64,000 nt of DNA from Campylorhamphus procurvoides (Eukaryota; Chordata; Aves; Passeriformes; Dendrocolaptidae), in assembly GCA_013396655.1 (NCBI GenBank), contig WBMV01001018.1, positions 1,010,778-1,074,777 on the forward strand. Reading direction: 5' to 3'. The notes beneath the pieces are model-generated. The model was given only the letters and a program-made list of their open reading frames with translations, did not search any database and was not told where the DNA came from. Position numbers and translations under genes: made by a program. Numbering within the stretch: position 1 is the stretch's first letter; each line of letters begins with the position of its first letter. Of this stretch, positions 26,798 through 49,856 are shown one piece after another.

Positions 26798-26822
26798 CTT
26801 ATATTAGGTATCCTAATATAAG
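26798..26822. repeat. Inverted repeat, 11-bp perfect stem with 3-nt centre
   Basis: The arm cttatattagg is followed by tat and then the exact reverse complement cctaatataag. It starts 17 bp after the palindrome at 26760-26781. In RNA the three-nucleotide loop could form a compact hairpin. Confidence 0.95.
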
Positions 26823-28144
26823 ATGTATCTTAATCTGAAGATGTTTCTCTTCACCTATAAAGTTGCAGTCCTATTTACTAGAAAGCTAAACAGAACTGAG
26901 CAAATTAGGAAAAAAATAATTAGCATATTCTATATAACGCAGAGTTTTAGTGCATATTGATATAAATATTTATAGCAGGTCACACGTCCATGCCAGCTAC
27001 CTTCTGTGGCTTACACTGAGCTGCTAGCAGAAAGCACTGCATGATCCATGACTTTAAAAAAAAATATAATGAGGCAGCCTGATGGTGTATGAGGTAGGTG
27101 TCAGAGAGTGATTTCAGAGTAGAATTGGCCTGAATCAGATCTCTTTTCTCTTATATAGAATCAGAATTCACAATAGTGACATCAACAGAATGACATGAAT
27201 GGAAGAGAGGTGTAAAATAGAGCTAGGCCTCCTATTCTTCAACAATCCAATCATTTTGTGCTTTTTCCCACTAATTAAAAACTAAAAGTACAGTGGGAGC
27301 AGAGGAATTGCTTATTGGCCATACCATTAAAAAAACCCCAAAACCCAGTGACCTAAATTGCCTCTATGTGCTTTGCAGATCCAATTTCCAGGAGCACTAA
27401 TGCTGCCTGAGTGGGCTCCAGAAGGGTCAGCACACAGCCAGTGCACAACACTTTTCCTCATTTTTCTGCAAATATTCAATAGTGCTGGAAGTATAAGGTC
27501 CAGTTACATGAGTCAGGGTTTGAAGCAATAGCTCTTGCCTCTCCTAGAAGAATGAGAAAGGAGATGGAACAGAAATGGGTGAAGTGGTACACTCTACACT
27601 CATGCCTTTCCTATTAAGTGACCAAATCATAAGGGGGCACGGGACAGGGGGACAGAGTTACAATCTTGGAAAGAGTTCTGATAAAGCAAAATGACTCTGT
27701 GTGTCAACCTGAACTCCACTTGTCAACCTAGAGAAATAGACTTGAAAGAATGGGAAAGGGGTTCTCAAACCCATGGACAGGAAAACCTTCCCTGTAACCT
27801 GTCCCACCTTTGCTTACCACTGTGGCTCAGTACCTAAGGGCAGTCAGTTCTGTAGGTTTCAAACAGAACTGAAGGATGAACAGCACTGAGGGCAGACTGT
27901 ATCAGTGAGCACTAACAAGACAGAAGGAGATGGTTTGTGCTTGTGGATTTGTGCTCTTAAGTCCTTCTCTGTAGTCACTGCTCTGAGAAGCGACAGACTT
28001 TGAACTGTGCATTTCTGTGCCCCATTTCTCCACTGGAATTTAAATAGGTTGAAAGTGACAATGTTTTTCAAAATTATAAAAAGTAATGGGAAAGGCTGAT
28101 TTGAGCACAGGCTCCAGAAGGGAAGCACTCAGGTTAACACCTTA

Positions 28145-31202
<3,058 letters not shown>

Positions 31203-31470
31203 CTACAGCATCTGACAACCCATAAACCTTCTGACCATACGCGTCTGTTTTGTCCCAGATAAATGTGTAGGCCAAGTTGGGAGATGCCTGAAATGATTTT
31301 TGAAACAAATGCCCTTCAACTGCTACCATCAAATGAACTTTGATCAGATTCAGAGGCACCAGGGTCTGAGTCATGATGATCTTCAGTAAGGATTTGTATC
31401 CAGCAGTCCGGGAGCTCAGGTAGCTGAGCTTTATACTAGAGCCAGGGATCTCAATTTCTTCATGAAGAAC
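31203..31470 (-). CDS. TENM2: TENM2 exon: FN-plug region, second part
   Basis: The exon is 268 nt, acceptor cccatccag, donor gtaagt, phase 0 to 1. The product runs from [20 protein letters not shown] through [13 protein letters not shown] and [20 protein letters not shown] to [13 protein letters not shown]. The [19 protein letters not shown] segment is nearly invariant across teneurins and helps fix the frame. The acceptor has a weak pyrimidine tract next to the tandem duplication described above. Confidence 0.96.
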
Positions 31471-38533
<7,063 letters not shown>

Positions 38534-38744
38534 CTGCTGTTGAAGGGGTTTTCTCCTGGGATGATGTGAGTGCTGTCCTTGCCCACGAGGAGCTTGATGC
38601 GGTCGTAGAAGGACTTCACAGCGGGTGCCCCGGCGTGGCTCTGCTGGATGATGTCCAGCGGGTCCCGCGAGCCCCGGCACAGCAGGCTGTTCTGGCACGG
38701 CGACTGCAGGCAGCAGTCGGGGTCCAGGCAGTCCACCAAGCCAT
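38534..38744 (-). CDS. TENM2: TENM2 exon: cysteine-rich region and start of TTR-like domain
   Basis: The 211-nt exon has acceptor tgcctttcag and donor gtagga, phase 1 to phase 2. The product begins (D)[18 protein letters not shown], then [15 protein letters not shown], and ends [16 protein letters not shown]. The dense cysteines (five in the first 22 residues) are the C-rich element linking the EGF array to the globular superfold. The TENM2-type [10 protein letters not shown] stretch differs from the remembered TENM3 sequence. The segment following IIQQ ([11 protein letters not shown]) differs in several residues from the mammalian sequence as I remember it. The last codon (AG) is completed by T in the next exon, giving Ser. 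Confidence 0.96.
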
Positions 38745-38878
38745 CTGAAAGGCAACAAGGCTCACATTCAGCCAGCTGCATTGAGCAATAATATCCCATG
38801 GAAATCCTGAGGCGCTGGGAAAAACTGCTGAAGTTCCTCTTCGTGGCATCTCCGTGCCCTAAAACGGGTAATTGAGCC

Positions 38879-38911
38879 AAGGATGAGATGAGGATGAGAT
38901 GAGGATGAGGT
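38879..38911. repeat. Short degenerate GATGAG tandem repeat
   Basis: An 11-bp unit, approximately gatgagatgag, is repeated about three times. It lies about 135 bp upstream, in the transcribed sense, of the TENM2 cysteine-rich exon at 38534-38744. Confidence 0.8.
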
Positions 38912-38949
38912 GTTTGAGCACGCTGCTTGAGCATCACTGCAATGGATGC

Positions 38950-39050
38950 ATCACAGAATCACAGAATGGGCTGAGTTAGAAGGGACACACAAGGATCCTG
39001 ACCCTTGTCCCTGCATAGGACCCTCCCCAAGAGTCACCAGTGTCAGATGA
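38950..39050 (-). mobile_element. CR1 LINE 3' end, short fragment
   Basis: The sequence starts tcacagaatcacagaatggg, followed by agttagaagggacac and a degenerate stretch (gacccttgtccctgcatagg) that fits a second CR1 3' end subfamily. About 100 bp are recognisable before the signal fades. Confidence 0.75.
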
Positions 39051-39116
39051 GCATCAATCCCAAAGAAATTTGCTAAAGGTTGAAATTAGGAAAAAGAAAG
39101 GGGAAGAAAGAAAGGA

Positions 39117-39292
39117 TTTTTTTGTTTAGGTTATTTGCCTGTGTTTGTTTTTGCTTGGGTTTTTTGTTTGTTTTCTTTTTTTGTTTGGTTGGTTTGTTGG
39201 GTTTTTGTTTGTTTGGAGTTTTTCTTGTTTGGGGTTTTGCTTTTTTGAGGGGGCTGCTGTTTGGTTTTTTTTTTGTTTTGTTTGTCTTGAAA
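39117..39292. repeat. G/T-rich low-complexity tract
   Basis: About 175 bp are almost entirely T and G on the plus strand (repeated tttgttt, ttggtttg and gggtttt units), with only scattered A and C. The open frames across it on both strands are a by-product of this composition, not genes. On the transcribed sense of TENM2 it is A/C-rich. Confidence 0.9.
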
Positions 39293-39320
39293 GCCATTCT
39301 GTTTTGTTCCCTTTGGTCAG

Positions 39321-39406
39321 TTGGGGAGCTGAGAGGAGATGGGTGTGACAGAGTAAGTCATTATTTGGGAGCTGAGAGGAGATGGGTGTGACAGAGTAAG
39401 TCATCA
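39321..39406. repeat. Tandem duplication, 43-bp period, two copies
   Basis: The stretch starting gggagctgagaggagatggg and ending acagagtaagtcat occurs twice in direct succession with a 43-bp period. The copies are nearly identical, so the duplication looks recent. It lies in an intron beside a G/T-rich low-complexity tract, which may promote replication slippage. Confidence 0.92.
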
Positions 39407-41513
39407 TTACCTAAGTAAAATAAAAATTGAATTGTAGCCCTTTTGGAAATTCACAGGGAGGTGCTGCTGGAACTCCCACCTCACACAGATATCTTACTCA
39501 GAACTCGTGTACATGCTTAGGTAAGGAAGGACCAGTCACAGAGTTGGAGGGACCAGTCATTACATTACATATTAGGTTGTCCATCAAGAATATTTCTTAT
39601 GATGTATTTTTAAGAAAAAACAAAATTTTAACACCAGAAATTCAAATGGAATCACTGGGAATATCCATCTGCACACTTAGATAAATAACAACTGACTACA
39701 TATTTTTAGCACATAGAGTGCTAGCATTCTAGCATCACCCTTTCCTTTGGTAGCAGCATTAAACTGAAATATATTCTCTCAATGGAGTTCTACTGTAATT
39801 TAGAAATTAAAAAACCATTTACTTTAAAACATTATCATCTCTAACAATTTAGAAACATTTGTTCATCTACTCTGGCAGGAATCAGGCATTCAATCTGCCA
39901 TCTATTTATGTCTGCAAACCTTCAGAGTCTCCCCAAGGAGTATTAATCTGATTTTTCAATACAAATATGGCCTGGGCATACACTGAATATCATACAAAGT
40001 GGAGAGCATTGCAGCAGGGAGGCTCACAGAAGTACCTTTGAGTAAGGTCATGACTCATGTATTTTCAAGATTTTCAGGTGCACACCAGACCAGCATGGTG
40101 ATAACTGGAAAAACAACTACAAAAGACAAAAAAAATTACCCAAAACTATAAAAAACTTTTATTTTACAATTAGCCTTGTATTTCCAACCCACTGTGTGTG
40201 TTTCTGATTTAAAAACAGAAGTGCCAAGGTCTGCTGGCAATGTTTCAGCCAGGCCTCTGAAGACATTTAAGTCAGACAAAATACCTTGTTGTGAGAGCTC
40301 TGTGTGTTGCTTTAAGGTCAGTCGCCTATTCACATTAAGAGCTCCATTTATCTTCTTGAAATCCTTTCCAACGTGGCTGTAGGAATTTTCTGTTTTGCTA
40401 CAACCCATTTTCCACCCACTTCATATAATCATTCTAAGGACATCAGCAGCTTCAGGGTATAACTCAAGGCAGTTCTCCTGTTAAGCTCTCAGAACTTTTT
40501 TCTCAGCACCCTGAGCTCTTTCTGAGTTTGTAGGACCCCTAAAACTGTGAATTTAGAGCTGCCCACTGTTCGGCCCACTCAGTTCTTTTACTCAGAGGAC
40601 CACCAGGCAAAAAAAAAAATCCTATCAACACACCAGAAAAACCAGAGACAAAACACAGGCTATAAATGACTCCCCTCTACATTTACATGTTGAAGCTGCA
40701 TCGTATCTCTGCTATACCTGTTATTAGAGGTGAGCATAAGTCAGGCCTGTAAGGACCTCATCATGCAGCAGATTATGGAATGCTGTAACCAGGCACTTCT
40801 GATGACACCATGAACTTTGAATGGGCATATCAATCTCCCAGCCTGCTGTCAGTCATGCCAATCACATCTCTATGCTCGTGAGCCCCCCTGGATATGGTCT
40901 GACATTGCAATCTCCAGTAAATTACCCTGCCACTGCCAATCTCGCCGTTATCTCACAAACAATCAAGCAGGCAATCAAACTGCTCTGAATTGCCAGTTCA
41001 GGACCTGGGAGGCGAGAAACATCTCCATTCAGCACCAGGGAGAAACCAGCCTGAGAGTCCTCTCATGTAAGAAGGTTTCCATGCAGTTCTGTGAATTCAG
41101 GCTCACACACTTTCAGCTGGCTACCATAATCTTTAGAAGACAGGCACAGAGCAGCACACAATTCACCTGTTTAGAGCATTAGTATTTATAATATATGGCT
41201 ATATTCCCCTGCACTAATTTGTTCCCAGATGGCAGGATCCAGGAGTTAGGATATTTTTACCTTATGAGAACCAGTTGCTTGTTGCAAGAGCAGCACCGAG
41301 CTCTGGATGTGTTCAGCCAGACCCTGGGCACTGCTGCTTGCTATCAAAGCCTTATAACACCCCTGTTCTGCTCACATTGCTCACATTCATATTTGCTGCT
41401 CCTATTGACTTTGCTGCTCTGAAATCTCTGACTTTCTGCATGAAAGTAGCTCTTACTGTCAGAATATATCCTGCTTCTGGTTCCTGTTTGCCTAATTTGC
41501 TACCCAGACTGTT

Positions 41514-41745
41514 ATCACAGAATGGTTGAGAATGGCAAGAACCTCTGGAGGTCATCTGGTCCAACCCCCCTGCTCAAACAAGGCTACCAGAAGCCAATTG
41601 CCTGGAGAGCTTTTGAGTATCTCCAAGGATGGAGATTCCCCACTGCACAAAGAAGTGTTTCCCAGCACACATTTGTGCTTGGAGTTGTTCCTCCTCAGGT
41701 GCAGGACCCCGCACTTCAGGAGGTCTCTATCAGTCCATGTCTACA
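41514..41745 (-). mobile_element. CR1 LINE 3' fragment, diverged
   Basis: The segment begins with atcacagaatggttgagaat, then gtcatctggtccaacccccc and later the internal CR1-like stretch around ctgcacaaagaagtgtttcc. This is CR1 in antisense orientation, more diverged than the copies at 46057 and 36815, so probably an older or different subfamily. The left boundary is clear. The right boundary is approximate. Confidence 0.8.
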
Positions 41746-44700
41746 GCCAGATTGTACTGTTGCATATGAAGCAAATTGTTACAAAATCACTTATTTGCAT
41801 TAGACTCGGTTGATTAAAACAAGGGCTTGAAAAAAACGTACCTTCTCTAAGAGAAAACTCTGCCATTAGCATGAATTTTAATTAGAGTTCAGTACTTTGG
41901 CTTTTTATATATATTTCAGAGCTTGTCATCTTCCAGATTTCCTGAGGTATGCTGAATTATTTATATGGTTAATTCAATGACAAACCCCTCACCATTTGCA
42001 TGACCAAAATACTGCTGCTTTTCATGGCATACACATCTGAGTCTAAAGTGAGAGTTAGCAGCTCTCTGAAATTCTGCATGCTAAAGGGAAGAGACTGCAG
42101 AGGGAGCTAAGATGGTGCTGAACCTCCTCCAACAATCTGAGACCAAAAGAAGTCCTGACTTGGCTCTAAAGGAGAAGAAGGAAATAGGAAATTTTGATCC
42201 GATTTAAACTGGCAGCACAGGATTAACTCTCCATTTCTGCTCCTGGCTCTTCTGAATTCCCAAACATTTCCAGAAACAAAGCATGTGACACACTATTCCT
42301 CTTGAAGACTGCCCTTCTGCTAATGGATACACCCATTTCTGGACTTTCCACAAGCCTCTCAGTTGACTTCACTATACAAAGAGACTTTAAAGTATTACAT
42401 GTAAGCAGAGTTGCCTACCTGTGCATGGCATATTTGAGAGGGCTTTGTCATTGTGTTCCTCTGGACCCTCAATACAAGGACTCAACAGATCACAGTAGGA
42501 ATCATGACATATTTTGCTGCTAAGGTATTTAGCACCTCTCAGCATCAGTTTTCCTTCACCCTTGGATATCCAGCTCACCACATCCAGGTGACTGGATTCC
42601 AGAACTATGCTACCCCTTTCTGCAGAAGGTTGATGCTTGGGCTATTGGGGTTTTCTTAAACCTCTACAAGTAAATTATATTCAGTCTCCACACTTCCAGT
42701 ACTTGCAGGCTGTTCTTCAGGTTCAATTCATGATGCACATTAGAATGAGTGAACTTTGACTTGACATCCAGCTGCTTGAGAAAATGCTTTCTGTACCCAG
42801 CAGGGGACAATTCTGTTGCCAACCCAAAATTCCTGAGCCCATGCTCAGCAGAGGGCATCCTTACACTTCACTAGCTGCAGGAGCTGGGGACTTTCAGAGC
42901 CTAATTCCTGGAAATTTTTCTTTTTCCAATAAACATTTCAGACTGATGATTAAAATGGAGGTGGGGAGGAGGGGGGGAACAGCAGCTACTACGAACCCTG
43001 AGGGCAAAAGGGTCTTTGATCACTCTAAGGGCAAATTAGTTAATTTATCATGATCCGATTTTAATTATGTGCAGTATTAATATACCCAAGGTGAAAGAAT
43101 TAGAGATGCTCTATCAGATTATCAAAAGAGTAGGCCTTCTCTCTACCAACACAGAAATATTTTAATTGAGCTCTAAAATTGCATGCAGAACTGCCTGCAC
43201 AAGCAGGCTATGCCACAGCCCAGCATATCTTATTACCAGGAAGTTTTAGCTAATATTTAACCCAAATTTTCACACTTTTGTAGCCTGATCTAATTACCGT
43301 CAGCTATACTGGCATATATCATTCCAAATAATTCCTCAGAAGTTCCTGGTGCTAACAAGAAAGGGAATGCTTCTATTCCTGATCCAGCCCTGCTTCCTCA
43401 AATAGCCAAACTGGAAATACACTGCAAACTGTCAGCACATCCATTACACCACTGGGAGCACAACTGAGTGTTCCTGTGACCAAAGCTGCCTTTCAGGAAA
43501 AGCTGGACTGTAAATCCCAAATTGTGGTGAAGTAGAATTAACCTGGATCCTGTGCAATGCTGGGTGTGCCTCCAAAAACTGCCCAGTGAGGTTTTAAGGC
43601 ACTCTGGAACATGAAAGTGGCCAAGCACCAACCCCGCTTCCCCTGCCCGCTCAGGATGCAGATCTGGCAGCCAGGAGCATCCTCATTCCTGAGAGCTGCA
43701 AGAACCTCCAGCAGGTGGAGCTCCAGCTTGGGGGTCCCTCAGAACCTCTGAACACCAGTGGATTAGTGATGCTCCAACTCCAAACACCTTGCTCAGAGCA
43801 AAGCTGACCCAGACGGCTCCTAGAGGAGAACAACCTTATAAAAAACAGTTTGTTCAGCTCCAGAGGACACAGAGGTGCCTTTGTAAAGCATGGAATTTGC
43901 AGCCACTGGATTTCTGGCTTTCTCTCCCTCCAGGGGCTGCAGGAGCACGTTCTTGCAGCACCACATCCCGTGACGGGCAGGGGCAGGATAAGCTGCCTAA
44001 TGTGAGGAAAGGAGATTAGAGGCTGGCACGGAGCTGGAGCAGAGTCACACACGGGCACACTCATGAGCTCTTGTCAAACATACATAAAAAGTCTACTTTT
44101 GATACAGATTTTATACCCCAGCCCACGGGATCGCTCTGGCCCCCACCCACAGCAGATTTCAACTGCTGATTGCATGGAATGTTCTAAAACTGACTATTGT
44201 GCAGGCTCTGGGAAGGTATTTTCTGTGCCAAGAGTATTCTGGGTATTTATATTGAGAACTTCATAAAATCTTTTGTCTGTGCTGAATTAGAGACCCCCGC
44301 TGAGGCAATGCTTGTTGAGGCAAGCTAAATTACATGATTTGCTTTTGTGCTGTGAAATACTTGTATTATCTTAAATGTCACGAGCCTGATGCAGTATCAA
44401 GTCAAAGGATTTGTAATTTTCTAAAAGCAATTTTTTTCTAAATGTTTATTGCAGGAAGACACTTCTCTTTTCCTTCTATTTTCCTTCTGTCTAATTTCAG
44501 AGATGAGTTTTCTAAGACAACTCAAATAAACAGCCTTTCAATCAGTCAAGTGCACTGTCCTGACAGTGAACTTCTCTAGAAATGTATTTTGCTGGTGAAT
44601 TGAAGAGATTTCATACTGGAGCACATAGCTGACTTTCTCTCATTCATTATCTTTAATGTATTGTGCCAAACAGAATTACCACCAACTGTACTTCTTGATG

Positions 44701-46056
44701 GGGTTACAGCTTTAAAGTAACAAACCAAAGGGCAAAATGTGCCTTCTGCGAGATGCACATCTCTCTTTGGAAAGCCAAGAGGAAAATAAATTAAAATGTA
44801 TTTTAAAAGGAATGTTCCACTTTGCATAACAAATAAGAAATTCCTCATTCTATTTAGCTTAGTATTCTATACTGCTATGGGTTGCTTCCTTTCCTTCCCC
44901 TCCTAATTTTAGTCTAGATAATTACATTTTGAGGAGAAATGTGAGCTGGGAAGGACATAAGCAGTGATTGCATGTAAGCTATTTTTTTTCCCTTTTTTTT
45001 TAACCTGCCTGCACCTATCCTCTCCATCTTGATCAAATCTGAAACAAACCAATTTAGAAAAACTTTGGTCATTTTCTGTTTGCTTGTTTGTTATTTTTTC
45101 TCAGATTACATAACTTTCCTGTCTTGCTAACAAAAAAGTATAAAAATGAGTCTTTTGGAAAGGATGCAAAAAGTGGGAGAAGAGAGAAAAGGAAAAGAAA
45201 AGGCTAGAAAAAGCAACCCCAGTGGGCATTAGAGGCTCCTGACAACGCTGCTTCTGCAGAGGCCAGGGTTCTTAAATATCTCTCCCAAGTTATCCGAGAT
45301 GCTCAGCACAAAGACCCCTCAATATAATGAGGCATGAGCTGCATCCAACATCTAGTAAAACTATTCTGTAGAAAAGACAGGAATTTAGCTTGTCTACTGT
45401 ACCTGGAGGCACTGTAAGGTCTAAGGGGAAATCTACTTCAACATACACAATTTAAGGGGACTGTTTGGAGATACTAAAAACATTTTTCAATTTAGGAACA
45501 AGTAAATTATGATAAAACAGTTATTGCAGAAAGATGGGTACCAAGAGCCACTGTAGTGATTTCTTTATGCAATATGTCAAAAGGAGTAAGAACTTAGAAA
45601 GGAACACACCTCCTCCCATTCCTCAAAATACCATCTATAAAGCCCTAATTTCCTAAAATAAATCCACTGTGAATTAAATGGGTTATATGTGTCTGTTGGG
45701 GGGATTATATATTGTAATCACAATTATAGGTCTCAAAACAAAGCTATTTCTAATCCCTCCAAAAGATGCTTAATAATGATGAGATTACTGAGGGACTGAT
45801 TAAGGAGATATATTAGCTTTAGAAGTGGCCACAGTGAGTAAATTATGTGATCTAAACATGGTTCAGAAAACAGAAGCCCTTTCCAATTTAAAGAGATCTT
45901 AGCAGTGAGTCAATGCCAGAATCCCCTTCCTTTTCAGTCAGGCTGCTTCTTTACAGGAAAATAAATAAAAACCCAAACAGATAAATAAGAGATTTACAAG
46001 TTTTTTTCAGCAAAGTAACCTACGAACCACAGTAACTATGAACAGGTTTATAAGGA

Positions 46057-46199
46057 ATCACAGATTCACAGAATGGTTTGGGTTGGAAGGGACCTTCAAG
46101 ATCATCTCCTTCCACCCCCTGCCACGGGCAGGACACCTTCCACCAGCCCAGGTTGCTCCAAGCCCTGTCCAACCTGGCCTTGGACATTTCCAGGATGAA
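46057..46199 (-). mobile_element. CR1 LINE 3' fragment, antisense to + strand
   Basis: The plus strand reads aatcacagattcacagaatg and continues with the avian CR1 3' end signature in reverse orientation (tttgggttggaagggacc, then ccaccagcccaggttgctcc and caacctggccttggacattt). The match stops abruptly near 46199. CR1 is the main non-LTR retrotransposon of birds, and 5'-truncated copies like this are the usual form. Confidence 0.9.
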
Positions 46200-49100
46200 A
46201 CCCTAGCTAAGCCCAGATCTCAATTTGACCTGTGATGGTCAGGACAAATGCAGGTGAATTTCCCAGTGCTACCAGTGGGATCATGGCCAGCTCCACCTGC
46301 ACATCCCTGGGGGGAGAAAACAGCTTTGGACAGCTCTCCTCTCTCTGCTCTGGAATCACACTTTGTTCATGTGAGTAATCCACACTGACATCTCATTTCA
46401 AACGAAGATTTCTAAGTCTCAACAAGACAGGGGCACATCTGCCTCGTCTAGGAATAAACAAACTAAGGGGCATTAATCTAAAATAGAAAGAAAATACTAA
46501 GTATAACCTTTCATTTTTCTTTTTTTGAACTACAGTCTGGAGTTTGCATTGTGGCAGATAATAGGACAAAGCAGGAAAAATGGGAATCTCTCTGGAGTCA
46601 GTGGCAATGCTCTTGACATCCATGAAATGAAGACTTGGCCCAAGGCCTTTGAATCTGATTGTGAGATACAATTACAGTAAGAATGGCTGAACAGGGAAAG
46701 AACTCCAAAATATGTTAAATTTGCTGCCACACGGGGAAGAATGAAAGGCAGAAAATGAAAGTTCCCTTTCAGTGACACGCTGAAGGAACTGTATTTTAAC
46801 AACACGCATAGATGGACAGAAAGGAAGGAGGTTCAGCTGTCCAAAGAAGGACTTCATGTAGGCAAAAAAAATTTGTATTTTTAGCTACCCTAGTGCCTGT
46901 CAAAAGAACAGCTTGTCTTCAGTACTACTCCACAACTGCCTGCCTATGTCAACAGAGTAATGCTGCCAATGGAGCAGCAAATGAGTTCAACACTTTGCTG
47001 CAAATAAACTCAGTTGAGTTTCAAATGAAAAGAGTGACTGGGAGGAGAGGCAATTTCGTTAACTTCCAATAATCTTGCAGTTTATGTGAAACGTGGGGTT
47101 CTGGCAACTAGTTGGATCTTTAACATTGATTCCCATGGTACAGTTTTCAGCTTCGCCTAATGAGAAAACTTAATTTTATCTGTTCCTTTATACGCAGAAT
47201 GACAATTACACAAAGGTGCAGCTTGAAGCACAGAGCACACATCCCTGCCAACCTCTCCATTCCTGCACACTGCCCTGCAAACACACAGCTCACAGGACAC
47301 CTTCCTGGCCACCTGTGTACTGATCCAGACATGTAAGGAGCAGCAGAGCTCAGGCAAAGGTAGAACTGCTCCCTCAAACATTAAGTGATGAACACTACAT
47401 TCAGTTTTGAGGTTTGTTGCAGCTCTTGTGACAGTCTGACAAACTGGTGGTGATGACAATGACTGTCCTCACAGCACGGACTGGAAAGGACCACATGCTG
47501 TCCCAAAGAAGTCTGAAACTCAAACCATAATCAAGCAAACTGCAACAGCAAAAACCACCAGGGCACAGGAGAGACTGAAGAGCTCTGCAGTGCCACAGCC
47601 TGTGCACAAAACACAGCGTGGCAAAATCTAAATGTCTCTGGATTTTCAGGTATGCCTGGCAAGTATGTGGAGGAAGAGCAGCTGAACAGGTGTTGAGCAG
47701 CACCTGAGCTGCCCCTAAAAGCACTCTATAGAACATAATAAGGATGAGACTATGAGAGAGCAGCAGTGATTGTTGCATTAAAGTGCTGAGCTCTGGGTCA
47801 GAAGACAAGAGATTCATTTCCGCCTCTATCATAAAATCCCCGAGTGGATGTGTGTGGGTCAAATGGACTTCTCAGGCTGCTTAGACCTTGCAACAAGCAT
47901 AAATTTTCAATCTATTTACACTCACAAGAAGTGACACGCAGTAACCTCTCCAGTCTCTGGAAAAAAATTACTTCAACCTGCAAGCATTGAGAACATCTGA
48001 AATGTTCTCCCCATAATCCTTCCAGCCTTCAGCCTGAGCAGCCTGTTTTCTTTCAGGTGCTTTACTATGGTAAAGCATAAACCATGCACCTTGCAGGGTA
48101 GTGGAATATATAATGTTGTGTTAATTATTAATATATAATATTAGAATATGCCATACAACGGACATCTATGTGTTCTTTGCCTTCGATGAACTACTATTTG
48201 GCTTCTGTGAACTGACTTGTAGAAATCTGCAATTTTACATTAGGATGAAAAGTTGAATGGTCTCATTGGTCATTTTAACCCATTTGCCTGTTATATAAGT
48301 GCAGAAGAATTCCTGGATAGATAAATAAACCTCTTATTCCAGTATTTCTAATAATGTTTCCCAAACTCGTTCCTTTCTTTGAGGAAATTCTAATGATACA
48401 TCTGTTTTCAAATTGTCCTTTATCATCTTCAAAGCCTGTAAAAACTGCAAACCTAAGCAGTTTACCTTTTGGTTTCTTATACTGCACATTAACACATGGT
48501 GGGTTTTTTTATATATTTAAATGCTAACTAATTTAATTTGACAGTTAGATTCTGCTCTTTACAATTCAATAACAGCTACAAATCAAGTTCTAGTTCTCTG
48601 AAATTGAATCAGCTTTAGGACTTCTAAAGTACTTCCATAAACCCTGATCATGTGAAGCCAAGGAACTAATAGAGGATTTACGTATTAAAACTAGTGGATA
48701 ATACTCAGATGTGGTTAATATCATGTAATCAAAACCAAAACCACCTGTTTCTCAGTTTGGGACTCACAAACAATTTCTAAACCCTGAAATCTTATATAAA
48801 ATTAAAGCACTCATCTTAATGACAATTTTACCCTAGAAGAGGGCATTCAAAGCAGCCAAATGTTTCTTTGCAGTTTTAGGACATACATTTATAAAATGTT
48901 TATTAATCAGCAAACAACAGATGTGCTCTTTAGATTCAGTACTGGCCAAAGAAAAGTGAAGGAATCTCAAGGAAGAAAGCTGTGTCTGATGTTTCTTTTT
49001 AATGGAGAGCAGGAGCACATGAGAAAGAACCTGTGTGACTTACTAAGGACATTGTATTGAAAGGAGTAAGAAAGTTGCTTTAAATGAAGGAGTAAATCAG

Positions 49101-49709
49101 GTAATCTCGTTTAAACGGCACAACTTCTCACAGCTGCTTTCAGGGCAGTGCAGCCTAATACACCAAGGAAGGCTCTACAGCACCAGATAAACTAAAGCCA
49201 CCTTTGAAGGGAAACACAGGACACATTCTATATTTAATAGGGATATGCCCGATAAAGAGGAGGGGGAATCAAACAGGGATGTGAGACCATACACACCTGC
49301 TCAGCCCTTCGAAGTGTGGCACGTGAACTGTGCGATGTGACAGCAAGTGCCAGCCCCTGACACGGGCTGTGCACAGGAGAGCAGGACCCTGCCCCTGGCA
49401 CAGACAGGATGGGACACACCCTGCTCTGCCAGCTGCTCTGCTGTGCACACGGGCACAGGGAGCTCTCCTGCAGCTCGTGTGCCCCAGGAGCCACAGCTGG
49501 AGGGCTGGGCACGCTGCCCACCGTGGGCTGTGGGTGGGACCGAGCATCCCACCCTCCCCAGCACGGCTGGGTGGGTCCCCACAGCTCCATCCCTCTCACC
49601 TCTCTGGAGAGAAACCCAGCGCCCCCCCTGGCAGCAGTGGCTCCCGGAGCAGGATGTGTGCCACCCCCTGCCCTTCCCGGACCGGGCACCGTCGCCAGGC
49701 TCCGCTCAC

Positions 49710-49856
49710 CTCCCTCGTTATCCTTGCTGTCGGCACAGGCGGTTTCCATGGCGACGCTGCATCCCGGTCCCCTCCAGCCGCTCTGGCAGACGCACTGCCA
49801 GCTGTTCTGGCCCAGCGTGCACCTCCCGTTGCCATTGCACAGGTCCGGGCAGCCAT
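49710..49856 (-). CDS. TENM2: TENM2 exon: last EGF-like repeat (EGF8)
   Basis: This 147-nt exon starts after an acceptor reading tcctcccag and ends at a gtgagc donor; both boundaries are phase 1. The product runs from [13 protein letters not shown] through [12 protein letters not shown] to [12 protein letters not shown]. Its six cysteines (exon residues 3, 7, 13, 22, 24 and 33) follow the EGF-like spacing C-x3-C-x5-C-x8-C-x1-C-x8-C. In teneurins the EGF array sits outside the cell and mediates cis-dimerisation through repeats 2 and 5; this last repeat leads to the cysteine-rich region. The first codon (Asp) is completed by a G from the upstream exon, which is outside the window. Length is divisible by three, so skipping would keep the frame. 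Base composition is GC-rich compared with most other exons here. Confidence 0.96.

Larger units (their letters stand above)
38745..49709 (-). other. TENM2 intron, about 11 kb
   Basis: This is the longest complete intron in the window. It contains three CR1 fragments (38950-39050, 41514-41745, 46057-46199), a short degenerate repeat at 38879-38911, a long G/T-rich low-complexity tract at 39117-39292 and a 43-bp tandem duplication at 39321-39406. A purine-rich stretch lies at about 45150-45215. The part next to the EGF exon (49350-49700) is GC-rich, which produces long spurious ORFs on both strands. No other gene was recognised. Confidence 0.85.

Noticed and set aside
39080..39407. ORFs with long Phe/Gly/Leu or Lys/Gln/Asn/Pro runs on both strands
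   Set aside because: They are direct translations of the G/T-rich low-complexity tract.
49350..49700. Possible CpG-island promoter
   Set aside because: The region is GC-rich but CpG is not especially frequent and it is an intron far inside the gene; no core promoter motif was evident.
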